This document shows, piece by piece, positions 1-8,356 of a DNA stretch of 64,000 bases. The DNA is from Methanomicrobiales archaeon HGW-Methanomicrobiales-2. Lineage in GTDB: Archaea; Halobacteriota; Methanomicrobia; Methanomicrobiales; Methanoculleaceae. The stretch is from NCBI GenBank assembly GCA_002839645.1, contig PGYL01000002.1, positions 1 to 64,000 on the forward strand. The letters run 5' to 3'. The position numbers were made by a program, and so were the translations under genes. Positions within the stretch are counted from its first letter, which is position 1. Each line of letters begins with the position of its first letter. Under the pieces are notes generated by a model. It saw nothing but the letters and a program-made list of their open reading frames with translations. It had not been told where the DNA came from and searched no databases.

Positions 1-901
1 CGGGGACGAGCCGTTTGTAGGAGTTGATCGTCGGGTTTGCGACCCGGGTGATGGCCGGCGCGTGGCGGAGCAGCCCGCCGATGAAGTGCATGCAGGTCTC
101 TGAGAGCTGCAGCGGGGCGTCGGGGTCGTAGAAGGCGTTTTTACCGTCTTTAGCAAGCGAACAGTTCACGTGCATCCCGCTCCCGCAGATGCCGTAGATC
201 GGCTTTGCCATGAACGATGCGTGCAGGCCGCGCATCAGCGCCATCGTCTTGGCCGCAAACTTGAAGGTGATGACGTTGTCCGCGGTGTGGAGGGCGTCGC
301 TGTACTTGAAGTCGATCTCGTGCTGGCTCTCGGCGACCTCGTGGTGGGACGCCTCGATCTCGAACCCCATCTCGATGAGCGCGAGGATGATCTCGCGCCG
401 GAGATCCTCCGCGAGATCGGTCGGCGCGAGGTCGAAGTAACCCCCGACGTCCTGGAACTGGGTGGTCGGCCGCCCCTCAATCATCTTGAAGAGGAAGAAC
501 TCCAGTTCCGGCCCGGTGTTGAAGACGTAGCCGTCCTTCGCGGCGTCCTCCATCGCCATGCGGAGCACGTGGCGCGGGTCGCCCTCGAAGGGTTTGCCGC
601 TGCTGGCCTTGTAGACGTCGCATACGAAACGCGCCTCCGCATACTTCCCCGACCGCCAGGGCAGGAGAGTGTAGGTGGAGAGGTCGGGTTTGAGCACCAT
701 GTCGGACTCCTCGATCCGGACGAACCCTTCGATCGACGACCCGTCAAACCCGATACCATCGGTCAGGGCCTTTTCAGCCTGCTTCACCGGGATGGCGACA
801 TTCTTGGGCATGCCGAGAAGGTCGGTAAACTGCAGGCGGAGGAATCGGACGTTGTCCTGTTCGATGCGCTCAAGCATCGCAGAAGTGGCATCACGGGGCA
901 T
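1..901 (-). CDS. glnA: Glutamine synthetase, type I (3' end outside window)
   Basis: Makes glutamine from glutamate, ammonia and ATP in the cytoplasm; with the divergent glutamate synthase operon it forms the GS-GOGAT ammonium assimilation route. The first 300 codons are visible and the gene runs off the window start. The beta-grasp domain carries DGSSIEGF at residues 53-60, and the catalytic domain carries PELEFFLF at 131-138 (metal-binding Glu) and later [10 protein letters not shown], the ATP/glutamate loop of the family. The start at 901 is the ATG closest to a TATA-like box at 925-935, so the leader is nearly absent. A near match to the methanogen NrpR operator lies directly upstream. 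The identity is secure; the C-terminal part, which would show adenylylation or feedback residues, is not in view. Confidence 0.96.
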   Translation of the reverse strand, partial: MPRDATSAMLERIEQDNVRFLRLQFTDLLGMPKNVAIPVKQAEKALTDGIGFDGSSIEGFVRIEESDMVLKPDLSTYTLLPWRSGKYAEARFVCDVYKASSGKPFEGDPRHVLRMAMEDAAKDGYVFNTGPELEFFLFKMIEGRPTTQFQDVGGYFDLAPTDLAEDLRREIILALIEMGFEIEASHHEVAESQHEIDFKYSDALHTADNVITFKFAAKTMALMRGLHASFMAKPIYGICGSGMHVNCSLAKDGKNAFYDPDAPLQLSETCMHFIGGLLRHAPAITRVANPTINSYKRLVP

Positions 902-903
902 GT

Positions 904-917
904 GGAACTCTACTTCT
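904..917. promoter_or_regulatory. Possible NrpR-type nitrogen operator
   Basis: Sequence GGAA, six bases, then TTCT. The NrpR repressor of methanogens binds GGAA-N6-TTCC near the starts of glnA and other nitrogen genes, so this differs at one base. It sits between the glnA TATA-like box and the glnA start, where a repressor would block transcription. Single-site matches of this length occur by chance, and nrpR itself is not in the window. Confidence 0.4.
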
Positions 918-924
918 ATCCGAT

Positions 925-935
925 GAAATAAATAC
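925..935 (-). promoter_or_regulatory. TATA-like box of glnA
   Basis: Read on the minus strand this is GTATTTATTTC, an A/T block 24-34 bases ahead of the glnA ATG, the spacing expected for an almost leaderless archaeal mRNA. The same AT-rich stretch may also serve the divergent glutamate synthase operon. Confidence 0.5.
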
Positions 936-1006
936 CTATTGACATAAATGGTATCCAAGCAGAGTTCTAGAAGACGGCAATAGAACATTAACTTACCGAG
1001 GTTACC

Positions 1007-2059
1007 ATGTGCGGCATATTTGGTGTAATGGATAAGAGGCGCCAGCTGATGGACGGTTCCAGCATCCGGCAGGCCCTCTCCATGATGAACGAGCGCGGCA
1101 GCGGCGAGGGGGCGGGGTATGTCGCCTACGGCATCTACCCCGACTACCGGGACTGCTACGCGCTCCATGTCCTCCTCGACAACACCTGCGAGAGCAAAGC
1201 GGTTGTCGACGCAACACTGGGGCAGTGGGGAGCGATCGAACACGACGAGGCGATCCCGACCTATGACCAGCCAAATCTCCGGAAAACCTGCACCCCCTGG
1301 CGTTACTTCTTCAAGCCCGACGCCACTCTTGCTCCGGGAAGCGCGTCGCCGGAGAAGGATATCATCACGAACCTCGTGATGCAGATCAATGCGGCACCGA
1401 ATGGTGCCGAGATCATCTCGTCCGGCAAGAACGTCGGCGTCTTCAAGGCCAGTGGGTGGCCCGAGGACGTGGCGGACTACTACCGTATCCAGGACTACGA
1501 GGGTTACATCTGGCTCGCGCACAACCGCTACGCGACGAGCAGCCCGGAGAAGTGGGAACGGCCCGACCCGTTCAACCTGCACGACTGGAGCGTCGTGGAG
1601 AACGGGAAGACCACCACCTATGGGACCAACCGGCGCTACGTCGAGAGTTTCGGCTACCAGTGCTCGATGTCCACCGACAGCGAGGTCATCGCCTGCTTAA
1701 TCGACCTCCTGGTACGACGGCACGGCCTTGACATCAACCTCGCCATCCGGGCGCTCGCCCCGCCCTTCTGGGAGGATATCGACCGGATGCCCGAAGCCGA
1801 GCAGAAACTGAACCGCGCTCTCCGGTTCGCCTACGGCTCTGCGACGATGAACGGACCGTTCACCGTCGTTGCCGCGAACCCCGATATGATGGTCGGGTTC
1901 ACCGACCGGGGCAAGCTCCGGCCGATGGTCGTCGGCGAGTGCGGCGACCGTCTCTATATCGCAAGCGAAGAGGCGGCGATCCGGGCCATGGAGCCCGGCG
2001 TCGAGTCGATCACGCGGCCGGCTGCAGGAGAGCCGGTTATCGGGAGGGTTGCCCCATGA
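1007..2059 (+). CDS. Glutamate synthase, glutamine amidotransferase subunit
   Basis: Class II (Ntn) glutamine amidotransferase that releases ammonia from glutamine for the GOGAT reaction. It starts MCGIFG, so Cys2 would be the N-terminal nucleophile after Met removal. In bacteria this is the first domain of the large GltB chain; in archaea it is a separate protein, here 350 residues. Asn/Asp-rich stretches typical of the family ([11 protein letters not shown] and later STDSEV) follow. It overlaps the next subunit by ATGA at 2056-2059, which suggests translational coupling. ATG 1007 is the only start that leaves Cys at position 2. Confidence 0.93.
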   Translation: MCGIFGVMDKRRQLMDGSSIRQALSMMNERGSGEGAGYVAYGIYPDYRDCYALHVLLDNTCESKAVVDATLGQWGAIEHDEAIPTYDQPNLRKTCTPWRYFFKPDATLAPGSASPEKDIITNLVMQINAAPNGAEIISSGKNVGVFKASGWPEDVADYYRIQDYEGYIWLAHNRYATSSPEKWERPDPFNLHDWSVVENGKTTTYGTNRRYVESFGYQCSMSTDSEVIACLIDLLVRRHGLDINLAIRALAPPFWEDIDRMPEAEQKLNRALRFAYGSATMNGPFTVVAANPDMMVGFTDRGKLRPMVVGECGDRLYIASEEAAIRAMEPGVESITRPAAGEPVIGRVAP

Positions 2060-3573
2060 GCAGCAACTTCGGCAGCATGCCCCTCCGCTACCGGGTCGCG
2101 ATCGACCGTGAGCAGTGCATGGAGTGCGGACGGTGCATCGATAACTGTTCCTACGGTGTCTTCCGGCGGGACGGCGACAGAATCCTGATCAACTCCCGGA
2201 ACTGCACCGCCTGCCACCGGTGCCTCACCTACTGTCCCCGGGACGCCATCATGCTCCAGGAGCATCCCTGCGATTACCGGAACCATCCGGTCTGGACCCG
2301 GGAGGTGCGGGAGTCGATCTACAACCAGGCCCGGACGGGGAAGATCATCCTCGCAGGGATGGGCAGCGTCTCAAAACTCCCGATCATCTTCGATCACCTG
2401 ATGCTGGACGCCTGTCAGGTCACCACGCCTCCGACCGACCCGCTCCGTGAGCCCGTAGAACTCCGGACCTACCTCGGAAAGAAGCCTTCGAAACTCGACT
2501 TCCGGCAGAGATCGAACGGCGATGTCGAACTCTCCACGGAACTCACACCGAACCTCATGCTCGAGACGCCGATCATGCTCGGCCACATGAGTTACGGTGC
2601 GCTCAGCCTCAACGCCCACGTGGCAATGGCCCGGGCGGCAAAGGAGACCGGCACCTTCATGGGTACCGGTGAGGGCGGACTGCATCCCGGTCTTTATCCC
2701 TACCAGGACCGGATGATCGTTCAGGTCGCTTCCGGGCGGTTCGGCGTGAACGTCGACTACCTGGAGCGGGGCGCCGCTATCGAACTCAAACTCGGGCAGG
2801 GCGCAAAACCCGGCATCGGCGGGCACCTCCCGGGAGAGAAGGTGAGTGCGGACGTCTCCAGAACCAGGATGATCCCACAGGGTAGCGACGCGATCAGCCC
2901 TGCGCCGCACCATGACATCTACGGCATCGAAGACCTCCCCCAGCTCGTCAACTCCGTCAAGGAAGCGACGGAGCGGAAGAAACCAATCTTTGCGAAGATA
3001 GCGGCCGTCAACGGCAACGCTGAGAACGTGGCGGCCGTTGCCCGTTCCGGGGTGGACGCCATCGCCATCGACGGGTTCCGGGGCGGCACCGGTGCTGCGC
3101 CGCGGGTCTTCCGCGACCACGTCGGCATCCCGATCGAGGTCGCCATCGCGACCGCCGACAGAGAGCTCCGCAAGCAGGGCCTCAGGAACGAGGTCTCTCT
3201 CATCGCCTGCGGCAGCATCCGGGAGAGCACGGACGTCGTCAAGGCGATAGCCCTCGGTGCGGACGCAGTCTACATCGCAACCGCAGCGCTCGCGGCGATG
3301 GGATGCCGGGTCTGCGGGAACTGCTACCAGGGTCTCTGTCCCTGGGGTATCGCCACCCAGCGTCAGGATCTCGTGGACCGCTTAAACCCCGACGTGGCAT
3401 CGAAACAGGTGGCAAACCTGATCCACGCGTGGACGCTCGAGATCACCGAACTGATAGGTGCGGCCGGCATCAACAGCATCGAGAGCCTGCGGGGCAACCG
3501 TGACCGGCTCCGGGGTTACATGCTGGACGAGGGGCTCCTCGAAATTCTCGACGTCAAGTCGGTGGGAGCGTGA
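2056..3573 (+). CDS. Glutamate synthase, ferredoxin-FMN catalytic subunit
   Basis: Catalytic core of archaeal glutamate synthase: reduces 2-oxoglutarate plus ammonia to glutamate on an FMN barrel. Residues about 15-65 form a 2[4Fe-4S] ferredoxin-like domain (CMECGRCIDNC at 21-31 and CTACHRCLTYC at 50-60). The FMN-binding GOGAT barrel follows, with GHMSYGALS, GGLHPGLYPY and AKPGIGGHLPGEKVS. Cysteines in CRVCGNCYQGLCPWG near residue 418 match the 3Fe-4S region. The protein is 505 residues. ATG 2056 was chosen over the longer open frame upstream because it overlaps the preceding stop and gives the conserved N-terminus. No NADPH-binding subunit is nearby; the FrhB-like gene downstream is the likely electron-entry partner. 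Confidence 0.94.
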   Translation: MSSNFGSMPLRYRVAIDREQCMECGRCIDNCSYGVFRRDGDRILINSRNCTACHRCLTYCPRDAIMLQEHPCDYRNHPVWTREVRESIYNQARTGKIILAGMGSVSKLPIIFDHLMLDACQVTTPPTDPLREPVELRTYLGKKPSKLDFRQRSNGDVELSTELTPNLMLETPIMLGHMSYGALSLNAHVAMARAAKETGTFMGTGEGGLHPGLYPYQDRMIVQVASGRFGVNVDYLERGAAIELKLGQGAKPGIGGHLPGEKVSADVSRTRMIPQGSDAISPAPHHDIYGIEDLPQLVNSVKEATERKKPIFAKIAAVNGNAENVAAVARSGVDAIAIDGFRGGTGAAPRVFRDHVGIPIEVAIATADRELRKQGLRNEVSLIACGSIRESTDVVKAIALGADAVYIATAALAAMGCRVCGNCYQGLCPWGIATQRQDLVDRLNPDVASKQVANLIHAWTLEITELIGAAGINSIESLRGNRDRLRGYMLDEGLLEILDVKSVGA

Positions 3574-3578
3574 GCAAA

Positions 3579-4316
3579 ATGGCAAAGAAAGTCACGATCG
3601 ATGCGAAGGGGATGCACTATACTCCCTTAAACCAGCAGGTCCGCAAAGCTATCGAGGACGGAGCCGACGAGATCGTCGTCAACAACGTCCTCGGGCAGCG
3701 GTTCATCGGTGACGGCCTCCGCGGGAACGCCACCATTCGGGTTAACGGTGTCGCAGGCGGGGATCTCGCCATGTTCATGAGCGGGCCAACCGTCATCGTC
3801 CACGGCAACGCGGAGCACGCGCCCGGGAACACAATGGATTCCGGGAAGGTGGTGATCCACGGGAGCGCCGGCGATGCAGTGGCGCACAGCATGCGGGGCG
3901 GCAAGGTCTTCGTCCGCGGAGACATCGGCTACCGGGGCGGGATCCACATGAAGCAGTACGAGACGCAGCGGCCCATACTGGTCGTCGGAGGGTCGGCACA
4001 GACGTTCCTCGGCGAGTACATGGCAGGCGGCCTCCTGCTCGTTCTCGGTCTCGACGGGGTCATGAAGGCCCGCGAGATCGGGAGCGGGATCCACGGCGGC
4101 GAGATCGTCATCCGCGGAGACGTGGACGACGCCTGCCTCGCTGCAGGGGCAAAGAAACTGCCGCTCACCGATGAGGACAGGGCACGGATCGCCCCGGTCA
4201 TCCGGGAGTTTGCAGCCGACTTCGGGCTCGATGCGGAGCCGCTCGTAAAGGCGAACTACACCCGGATCGTCCCTGCGAGCGCAAGGCCCTTTGCCGGGAA
4301 GTACACGTGGGAGTGA
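3579..4316 (+). CDS. Glutamate synthase, GXGXG-domain subunit
   Basis: Stand-alone version of the C-terminal right-handed beta-helix of bacterial GltB, which is structural and holds the FMN domain and ammonia tunnel in place. The protein has regularly spaced Gly-rich turns (GGDLAMFMSGP, GNTMDSGKVVIHG, GDIGYRGG and similar) over residues 25-190, typical of the family, and is 245 residues long. A GTG at 3570 overlaps the upstream stop, but the Shine-Dalgarno-like GGTGGGAG at 3561-3568 is properly spaced only for ATG 3579. It is the third gene of the GOGAT operon and is followed within 6 bases by the FrhB-like gene. Confidence 0.92.
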   Translation: MAKKVTIDAKGMHYTPLNQQVRKAIEDGADEIVVNNVLGQRFIGDGLRGNATIRVNGVAGGDLAMFMSGPTVIVHGNAEHAPGNTMDSGKVVIHGSAGDAVAHSMRGGKVFVRGDIGYRGGIHMKQYETQRPILVVGGSAQTFLGEYMAGGLLLVLGLDGVMKAREIGSGIHGGEIVIRGDVDDACLAAGAKKLPLTDEDRARIAPVIREFAADFGLDAEPLVKANYTRIVPASARPFAGKYTWE

Positions 4317-4321
4317 GAGGC

Positions 4322-5341
4322 ATGGAGATGAAGACATTCAAGGACCTGAAGTCAGAGGTCTGGGATACGGAACTCTGCTCAGGGTGCGGGGCGTGCGTGG
4401 CGGTATGCCCGGCGGACGCCCTCCGGTTCGCGCCGGGAAACACCGATGCACCGGTGAACATCGGCTACTGCAAGGCCGAGAACGACAGCGTACCCTGCGG
4501 GGCATGCTACGCGGCCTGCCCGAGGGTCGACCTCGCGGCGCAGGGGAAGATGCTCGGGTCGTACCAGGATATTGTTGCAGCCCGATCGGTATTCACCGTT
4601 GAGCGGAAGCAGAGCGGCGGTGCAGTAACGGCAATCCTCGTGAACGCCCTCGATGAGGGGTTGATCGACGCCGTCGTCACCGTGACGAGGGACCCCTGGA
4701 CGATGAAGCCGTCCTCAACGTTGATCACCGCTTCAGAGGAACTCGTTCTGCACGCCGGGAGCCGCTACGCCTGGTGGGTGCCGCTCCTGGCCTCCTTGAA
4801 GGAGGCAGTCGTCACCCGGAAGTACCGGCGGATCGCCGTCGTGGGCGTGCCCTGCGTGGCGCGGGCGACGCAGGCGATCCGGGCGAGCGAGCATGAGCTC
4901 CTCCGCCCCTACGCAAAGGCGATCCGGCTCGTGATCGGCCTCTTCTGCACGGAGACCTTCGACTACGCGAAACTGGTCGAGGGGAAACTGCAGTCCGAGC
5001 GTAAGATCGAGCCCTGGGAGATCAACCGCCTGGACATCAAGGGCAAACTGGACATCTACCTCCAGGACGAGCGGCAGGTATCCATCCCGCTCGCCGAACT
5101 GGAGGAAGCGGTCCGGCCCGGGTGCCGGGTCTGCACCGATTTCACGGCGGTGGAAGCGGACGTCTCGGCCGGAGCCGTCGGGTCGCCGGGAGGCTACACG
5201 ACGCTCATTATCAGGAACGATATCGGCAGGGGATTCGTCGACCGCGCGGTCTGGCAGGGAAAACTTGCGACCGGCAGCAGCGCCGACCTCTCTATCATCG
5301 AGCGCCTGGCGGCGAAAAAAGCAGAGCGCCGGCAGGAATAA
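4322..5341 (+). CDS. FrhB-family F420/flavin iron-sulfur protein linked to glutamate synthase
   Basis: Belongs to the coenzyme F420 hydrogenase/dehydrogenase beta subunit family, which pairs FAD with 4Fe-4S clusters and usually oxidises reduced F420. The N-terminal ferredoxin part has CSGCGACVAVCP and CGACYAACP. The FrhB core shows KQSGGAVTA, GVPCVARATQ, GLFCTETFDY and CRVCTDFTAVEADVSAGAVG, the hallmark Cys/Asp/Gly pattern. ATG 4322 has GGGAG eight bases upstream; ATG 4328 is an alternative. It is the last gene of the glutamate synthase operon and is followed by a T8 run. From context I infer that it feeds electrons to GOGAT from F420H2, though a ferredoxin-only role or a separate function cannot be excluded. 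Confidence 0.88.
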   Translation: MEMKTFKDLKSEVWDTELCSGCGACVAVCPADALRFAPGNTDAPVNIGYCKAENDSVPCGACYAACPRVDLAAQGKMLGSYQDIVAARSVFTVERKQSGGAVTAILVNALDEGLIDAVVTVTRDPWTMKPSSTLITASEELVLHAGSRYAWWVPLLASLKEAVVTRKYRRIAVVGVPCVARATQAIRASEHELLRPYAKAIRLVIGLFCTETFDYAKLVEGKLQSERKIEPWEINRLDIKGKLDIYLQDERQVSIPLAELEEAVRPGCRVCTDFTAVEADVSAGAVGSPGGYTTLIIRNDIGRGFVDRAVWQGKLATGSSADLSIIERLAAKKAERRQE

Positions 5342-5345
5342 TACC

Positions 5346-5353
5346 TTTTTTTT
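5346..5353 (+). terminator. Poly-T terminator of the glutamate synthase operon
   Basis: Eight consecutive T on the plus strand, 5 bases after the FrhB-like stop codon; archaeal polymerase terminates at such T runs without needing a hairpin. Confidence 0.65.
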
Positions 5354-5463
5354 AAGCGTCGCCCGGGAGCTCCGGATCCACCCGCTCGTCAGCCTCACCG
5401 TGCTCATGACCGTCATCGGGGCGTATCTACCACAAGATCCGCACCGAGGGCGAGGGACGGGGG

Positions 5464-5862
5464 TTACCCGGCTTCCTGCACGGCCTGTGCGGCCGCATAC
5501 CCGATCCCGACCGCGATGATCGGGATGGTGAGGTAGCGAAGGCCGATCTGCGCCATGTAGGTGCCGGCGTCCATCCCCGAGAGAGGCAGGAGGACGACGG
5601 CGTCGAGCGCCCAGTTGATCAGGAGCCATACCCCGCCGAGCAGGGCGCCTTCCCGGATGAAGTGATCGTGCACGCCCTTAAAGAAGACCAGGATGAGGAA
5701 GGTCCCGAGCGCGGCCGAGAAGACGAGCAGAACCGATTTTATTAAAAATATGTCGTAGAGCGGCTCACCCTCCTGTGAATAGAAGGGAATCGAGAGGAGG
5801 AAGGGGAGGAGCCAGGTGAGAAACCCAAAACCGACGAGTTTTACGCCCGATGCGGGGTTCAT
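5464..5862 (-). CDS. Small integral membrane protein, unknown function
   Basis: 132 residues with four predicted membrane segments, roughly residues 7-27, 40-62, 72-94 and 106-127, joined by short polar loops. No catalytic motif is visible and I do not recognise the family with certainty; it resembles the small four-helix hypothetical membrane proteins common in Methanomicrobiales. It is transcribed alone on the minus strand, with a weak TATA-like GGTATATC about 30 bases upstream. Codon use and GC match the neighbours, so there is no sign of transfer. Confidence 0.7.
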   Translation of the reverse strand: MNPASGVKLVGFGFLTWLLPFLLSIPFYSQEGEPLYDIFLIKSVLLVFSAALGTFLILVFFKGVHDHFIREGALLGGVWLLINWALDAVVLLPLSGMDAGTYMAQIGLRYLTIPIIAVGIGYAAAQAVQEAG

Positions 5863-5947
5863 AAAGAAGAATGATACACCGGTGCAGATATACCATCGGA
5901 TATGCGCCGGGCTGGCAGGCGAGAGTCCGGATTCCGATCAGGACCCC

Positions 5948-7321
5948 CTACTTCCCCGTCGTCCTCTTGATCCTCGCAAGCGGCGACGAACGATCGAGGA
6001 ACCTGGAGACGAACCCGGCAAACTCCTCGTCCCAGCACCCCGCGCCGCCCTTCACCGTCCACCCCTGCTTCATTGAGCGACGGACGTGCTTGCCCAGCGC
6101 GACGTCGAAGAGAACTTTCGATCGCAGCAGGTCGATAGCCCGGGTGAACGGGCGGGGGAGTTCCACCACGTAGCGGCCGTCCTCGACGTAGGGCCCGGCG
6201 AAGACCTCTTCGTGAACGTACTTCGCGAGGAACTTCTCGGCGTTCTCCCGCGCCGAGACCGGCGGCCCGAGATGCCGGCGCATCACCGGAACCTCGCCGG
6301 CCATCAGTTCGAAGAGGAGCATGCACCGCTCCTTTGTCATGCAGACATCGATGCGATTGGCCGGAAACCCGCTCCGTTCCAGGAGTTCACGGATCGACTC
6401 GGCGGACTTCCGGAGTTGGGGAACCACCGTGTCGGGCGTGTAGTCCGGCGTCGCGAAGGTGAGGGAGAAGAGGTGCGTCCCCCGGGCAGAGAGGAGGCGG
6501 GAAAAGACCTCCGGGGTGAGCGGCGGAGACTGCCCCCGGCAGAAAAACGCCTCCGACGGCTCTTCCAGGTAGCCGCGAGCGAGTTCCACGAACTCGAACA
6601 TCCGCGAGAGCGAGAGCGCCGCCGCCACGTTCCTCTCCGGGTCGACCGGGTCGATGACGACGAGCGGGTCCTCGAACATTTTTGTCCCGTGCTTCTCGAT
6701 ATCGACTATCTCCCCGGGCTTCCAGCAGGCGGCAGCCTCGATGAGTGCGTGGAACCCCCCGTAGTAGATCGTCAGGATTTCGCAGAGGTAGCCGGAGAAC
6801 CCCTCGGTCATGTGGTCCGACCCGTAGACCCCGCCCGCCTTCGCGAACTGCTTCGCGAGGAGGACGTCGTCGGCGTAGTCGTTGATGTGCGAGAGGATGT
6901 AGCGGGTGTGAAATGGTGTCCGGTCCACGGCGCTCTGGATCTCGGTGGCACTCAATACGGCGTAGCAGGGGACAAGATCGATATCCAGCGAGTCGATCGT
7001 TGCGTTGACGTAGGGGTGCTCCGCGTATTTCTCGCGCCAGGTTGCCCCGAACTCCTCCGCGATCCGGTGTGCGAGGGCTAATCCCTGCTCCTGCAGTTCC
7101 TCCCGTGAGAGTGCGGGGTCGAAGAGCATGAAGACGTCGAGGTCCCGGTCGCCCCGAACGAAGGTATCGCGGGCGACCGACCCCACCATCATCGCCTTAG
7201 CCATCCCTGACCGCTCTACCGCCTCGATCAGGCGCTGCCCCATCGTCCGGACGTAGGTCCGCTCCTCTGGCGTGGGACGGATCTTCCTGAGCACCTCCTC
7301 CTCACAGGGGCACCGGGTCAA
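5948..7321 (-). CDS. cca: CCA-adding enzyme (archaeal tRNA nucleotidyltransferase)
   Basis: Adds or repairs the 3' CCA of tRNAs using CTP and ATP; needed here because the tRNA genes in this window do not encode CCA. The class I nucleotidyltransferase signature is GSVARDTFVRGDRDLDVF at about residues 47-64, with the metal-binding Asp pair in DLDVF. At 457 residues it has the usual archaeal length. The start is TTG 7321, which overlaps the thpR stop; GGGAGGT lies 7 bases upstream, a strong ribosome site that supports this rare start. An in-frame GTG 27 bases downstream is the alternative. It is coupled to thpR, another RNA-processing gene. Confidence 0.93.
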   Translation of the reverse strand: MTRCPCEEEVLRKIRPTPEERTYVRTMGQRLIEAVERSGMAKAMMVGSVARDTFVRGDRDLDVFMLFDPALSREELQEQGLALAHRIAEEFGATWREKYAEHPYVNATIDSLDIDLVPCYAVLSATEIQSAVDRTPFHTRYILSHINDYADDVLLAKQFAKAGGVYGSDHMTEGFSGYLCEILTIYYGGFHALIEAAACWKPGEIVDIEKHGTKMFEDPLVVIDPVDPERNVAAALSLSRMFEFVELARGYLEEPSEAFFCRGQSPPLTPEVFSRLLSARGTHLFSLTFATPDYTPDTVVPQLRKSAESIRELLERSGFPANRIDVCMTKERCMLLFELMAGEVPVMRRHLGPPVSARENAEKFLAKYVHEEVFAGPYVEDGRYVVELPRPFTRAIDLLRSKVLFDVALGKHVRRSMKQGWTVKGGAGCWDEEFAGFVSRFLDRSSPLARIKRTTGK

Positions 7322-7857
7322 AGCGGGACCTCCCGGAGATCCTCGTAGATTGGCCCGCCGGGCGTCAGCGTGCTCTTCTTGAGTTTGAGGCTCTCCACCC
7401 GGAATCTCCCGAGCGGGTTATGGGGTGTGCGCTCCACCTGTGAACACTGCGAGGGGTGGAACTCTTTCACCCGCGCAAGGGTTACATGGGGACGGAAGGG
7501 GCGGCTCTCCCGCGGGAATCCGAGCGGCGCTAAGAGGTCGTCCACCTGCCGGGCGAGGGCGGCGCTCTCCCCGGTGTCCGCGACGTCGCACCAGACCACC
7601 CGCGGCCTGCGCGGAGGGTTGCAGACCGCATACCCGACCGTCATTTCGAAGGGGGAGGCCCTGACAGCCCGGAGCGCCTCGACGATCGGCTCGATTCGTG
7701 CCGGATCAACCTCCCCGAGGAACTTCACCGTGATGTGGAGGTTCGCAGGGTCGACGATAGCGAGCCGCCCACCAGACGGTCTCAGGATCTCCTGCGACGC
7801 ACGGGCCCTCTCGCGGATCTCCTCGGGCAGATCGATTGCAACGAACGTCCTGACCAT
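7318..7857 (-). CDS. thpR: RNA 2',3'-cyclic phosphodiesterase
   Basis: Two-histidine (2H) phosphoesterase of the LigT/ThpR family, which opens 2',3'-cyclic phosphate RNA ends. Both catalytic HxTx motifs are visible: HITVKF at about residue 41 and HVTLARV at about residue 124. The 179-residue length is standard. It is the first gene of a two-gene unit with cca, sharing a 4-base overlap, which fits joint work on tRNA ends. An ATG start was chosen because the conserved VRTFVAIDLP begins right after it. Confidence 0.93.
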   Translation of the reverse strand: MVRTFVAIDLPEEIRERARASQEILRPSGGRLAIVDPANLHITVKFLGEVDPARIEPIVEALRAVRASPFEMTVGYAVCNPPRRPRVVWCDVADTGESAALARQVDDLLAPLGFPRESRPFRPHVTLARVKEFHPSQCSQVERTPHNPLGRFRVESLKLKKSTLTPGGPIYEDLREVPL

Positions 7858-8005
7858 ACTACCGTACTATCGTGCCTCACCCTACAAAATGGTGATTGTC
7901 CGGCAGAGGCGCATCTGCCATCTTCCGGCGGATGGTGGCGAAAAGCAAGTTCGGCAGGTGTTCACCCCGGGGAACCACGCGAGATGCAGGAATGGGTGCC
8001 TGATA

Positions 8006-8356
8006 ATGAACGATGCTCTGGACCGAATCACAGAGGATATATCCATCCGGGGCCAAAATATAACGACTGAATCTGGGGGTATTATCATTTCCGATACAAC
8101 GCAATTCATCGTATATACACTAGAATTCTGCCCGAATTGCGAAATACTCAAAGAGTTCCTGGCCTCCAGGGGCGTTCCCTTCGTCGAGTGCGACATGGCG
8201 TCCGCCGAGGGGCTGACGGAACTCCGCATGAACGGCGTATTCGTCCAGGAAGCACCGGTGCTGCAGAAGGGCGATGCATTCTATACATCCAGCGATCTCT
8301 TCGTTGGGGGGGCGTTCCGGGAAGACCTTGTCGCCGACCTGATCCTGGGGGCATGA
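8006..8356 (+). CDS. Glutaredoxin-like redoxin, probable NrdH-type reductant of NrdD
   Basis: Thioredoxin-fold protein with the redox pair CPNC at residues 42-45 and the cis-Pro/C-terminal glutaredoxin pattern (VQEAPVL, then LFVGGAFRED). The core of about 80 residues follows a 30-residue N-terminal extension that is unusual; the true start could lie further in, but no other good ATG/GTG exists before the fold. Its stop overlaps the nrdD start by ATGA. In Methanosarcina barkeri a glutaredoxin-like NrdH, reduced through a ferredoxin-linked disulfide reductase, is the electron donor of the class III reductase. The same job is inferred here from operon context. Confidence 0.85.
   Translation: MNDALDRITEDISIRGQNITTESGGIIISDTTQFIVYTLEFCPNCEILKEFLASRGVPFVECDMASAEGLTELRMNGVFVQEAPVLQKGDAFYTSSDLFVGGAFREDLVADLILGA

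Noticed and set aside
8137-8352. Extension of nrdD upstream of 8353
   Set aside because: The frame is open but lies antiphase within the redoxin gene; ATG 8353 overlaps the redoxin stop and begins the conserved protein.
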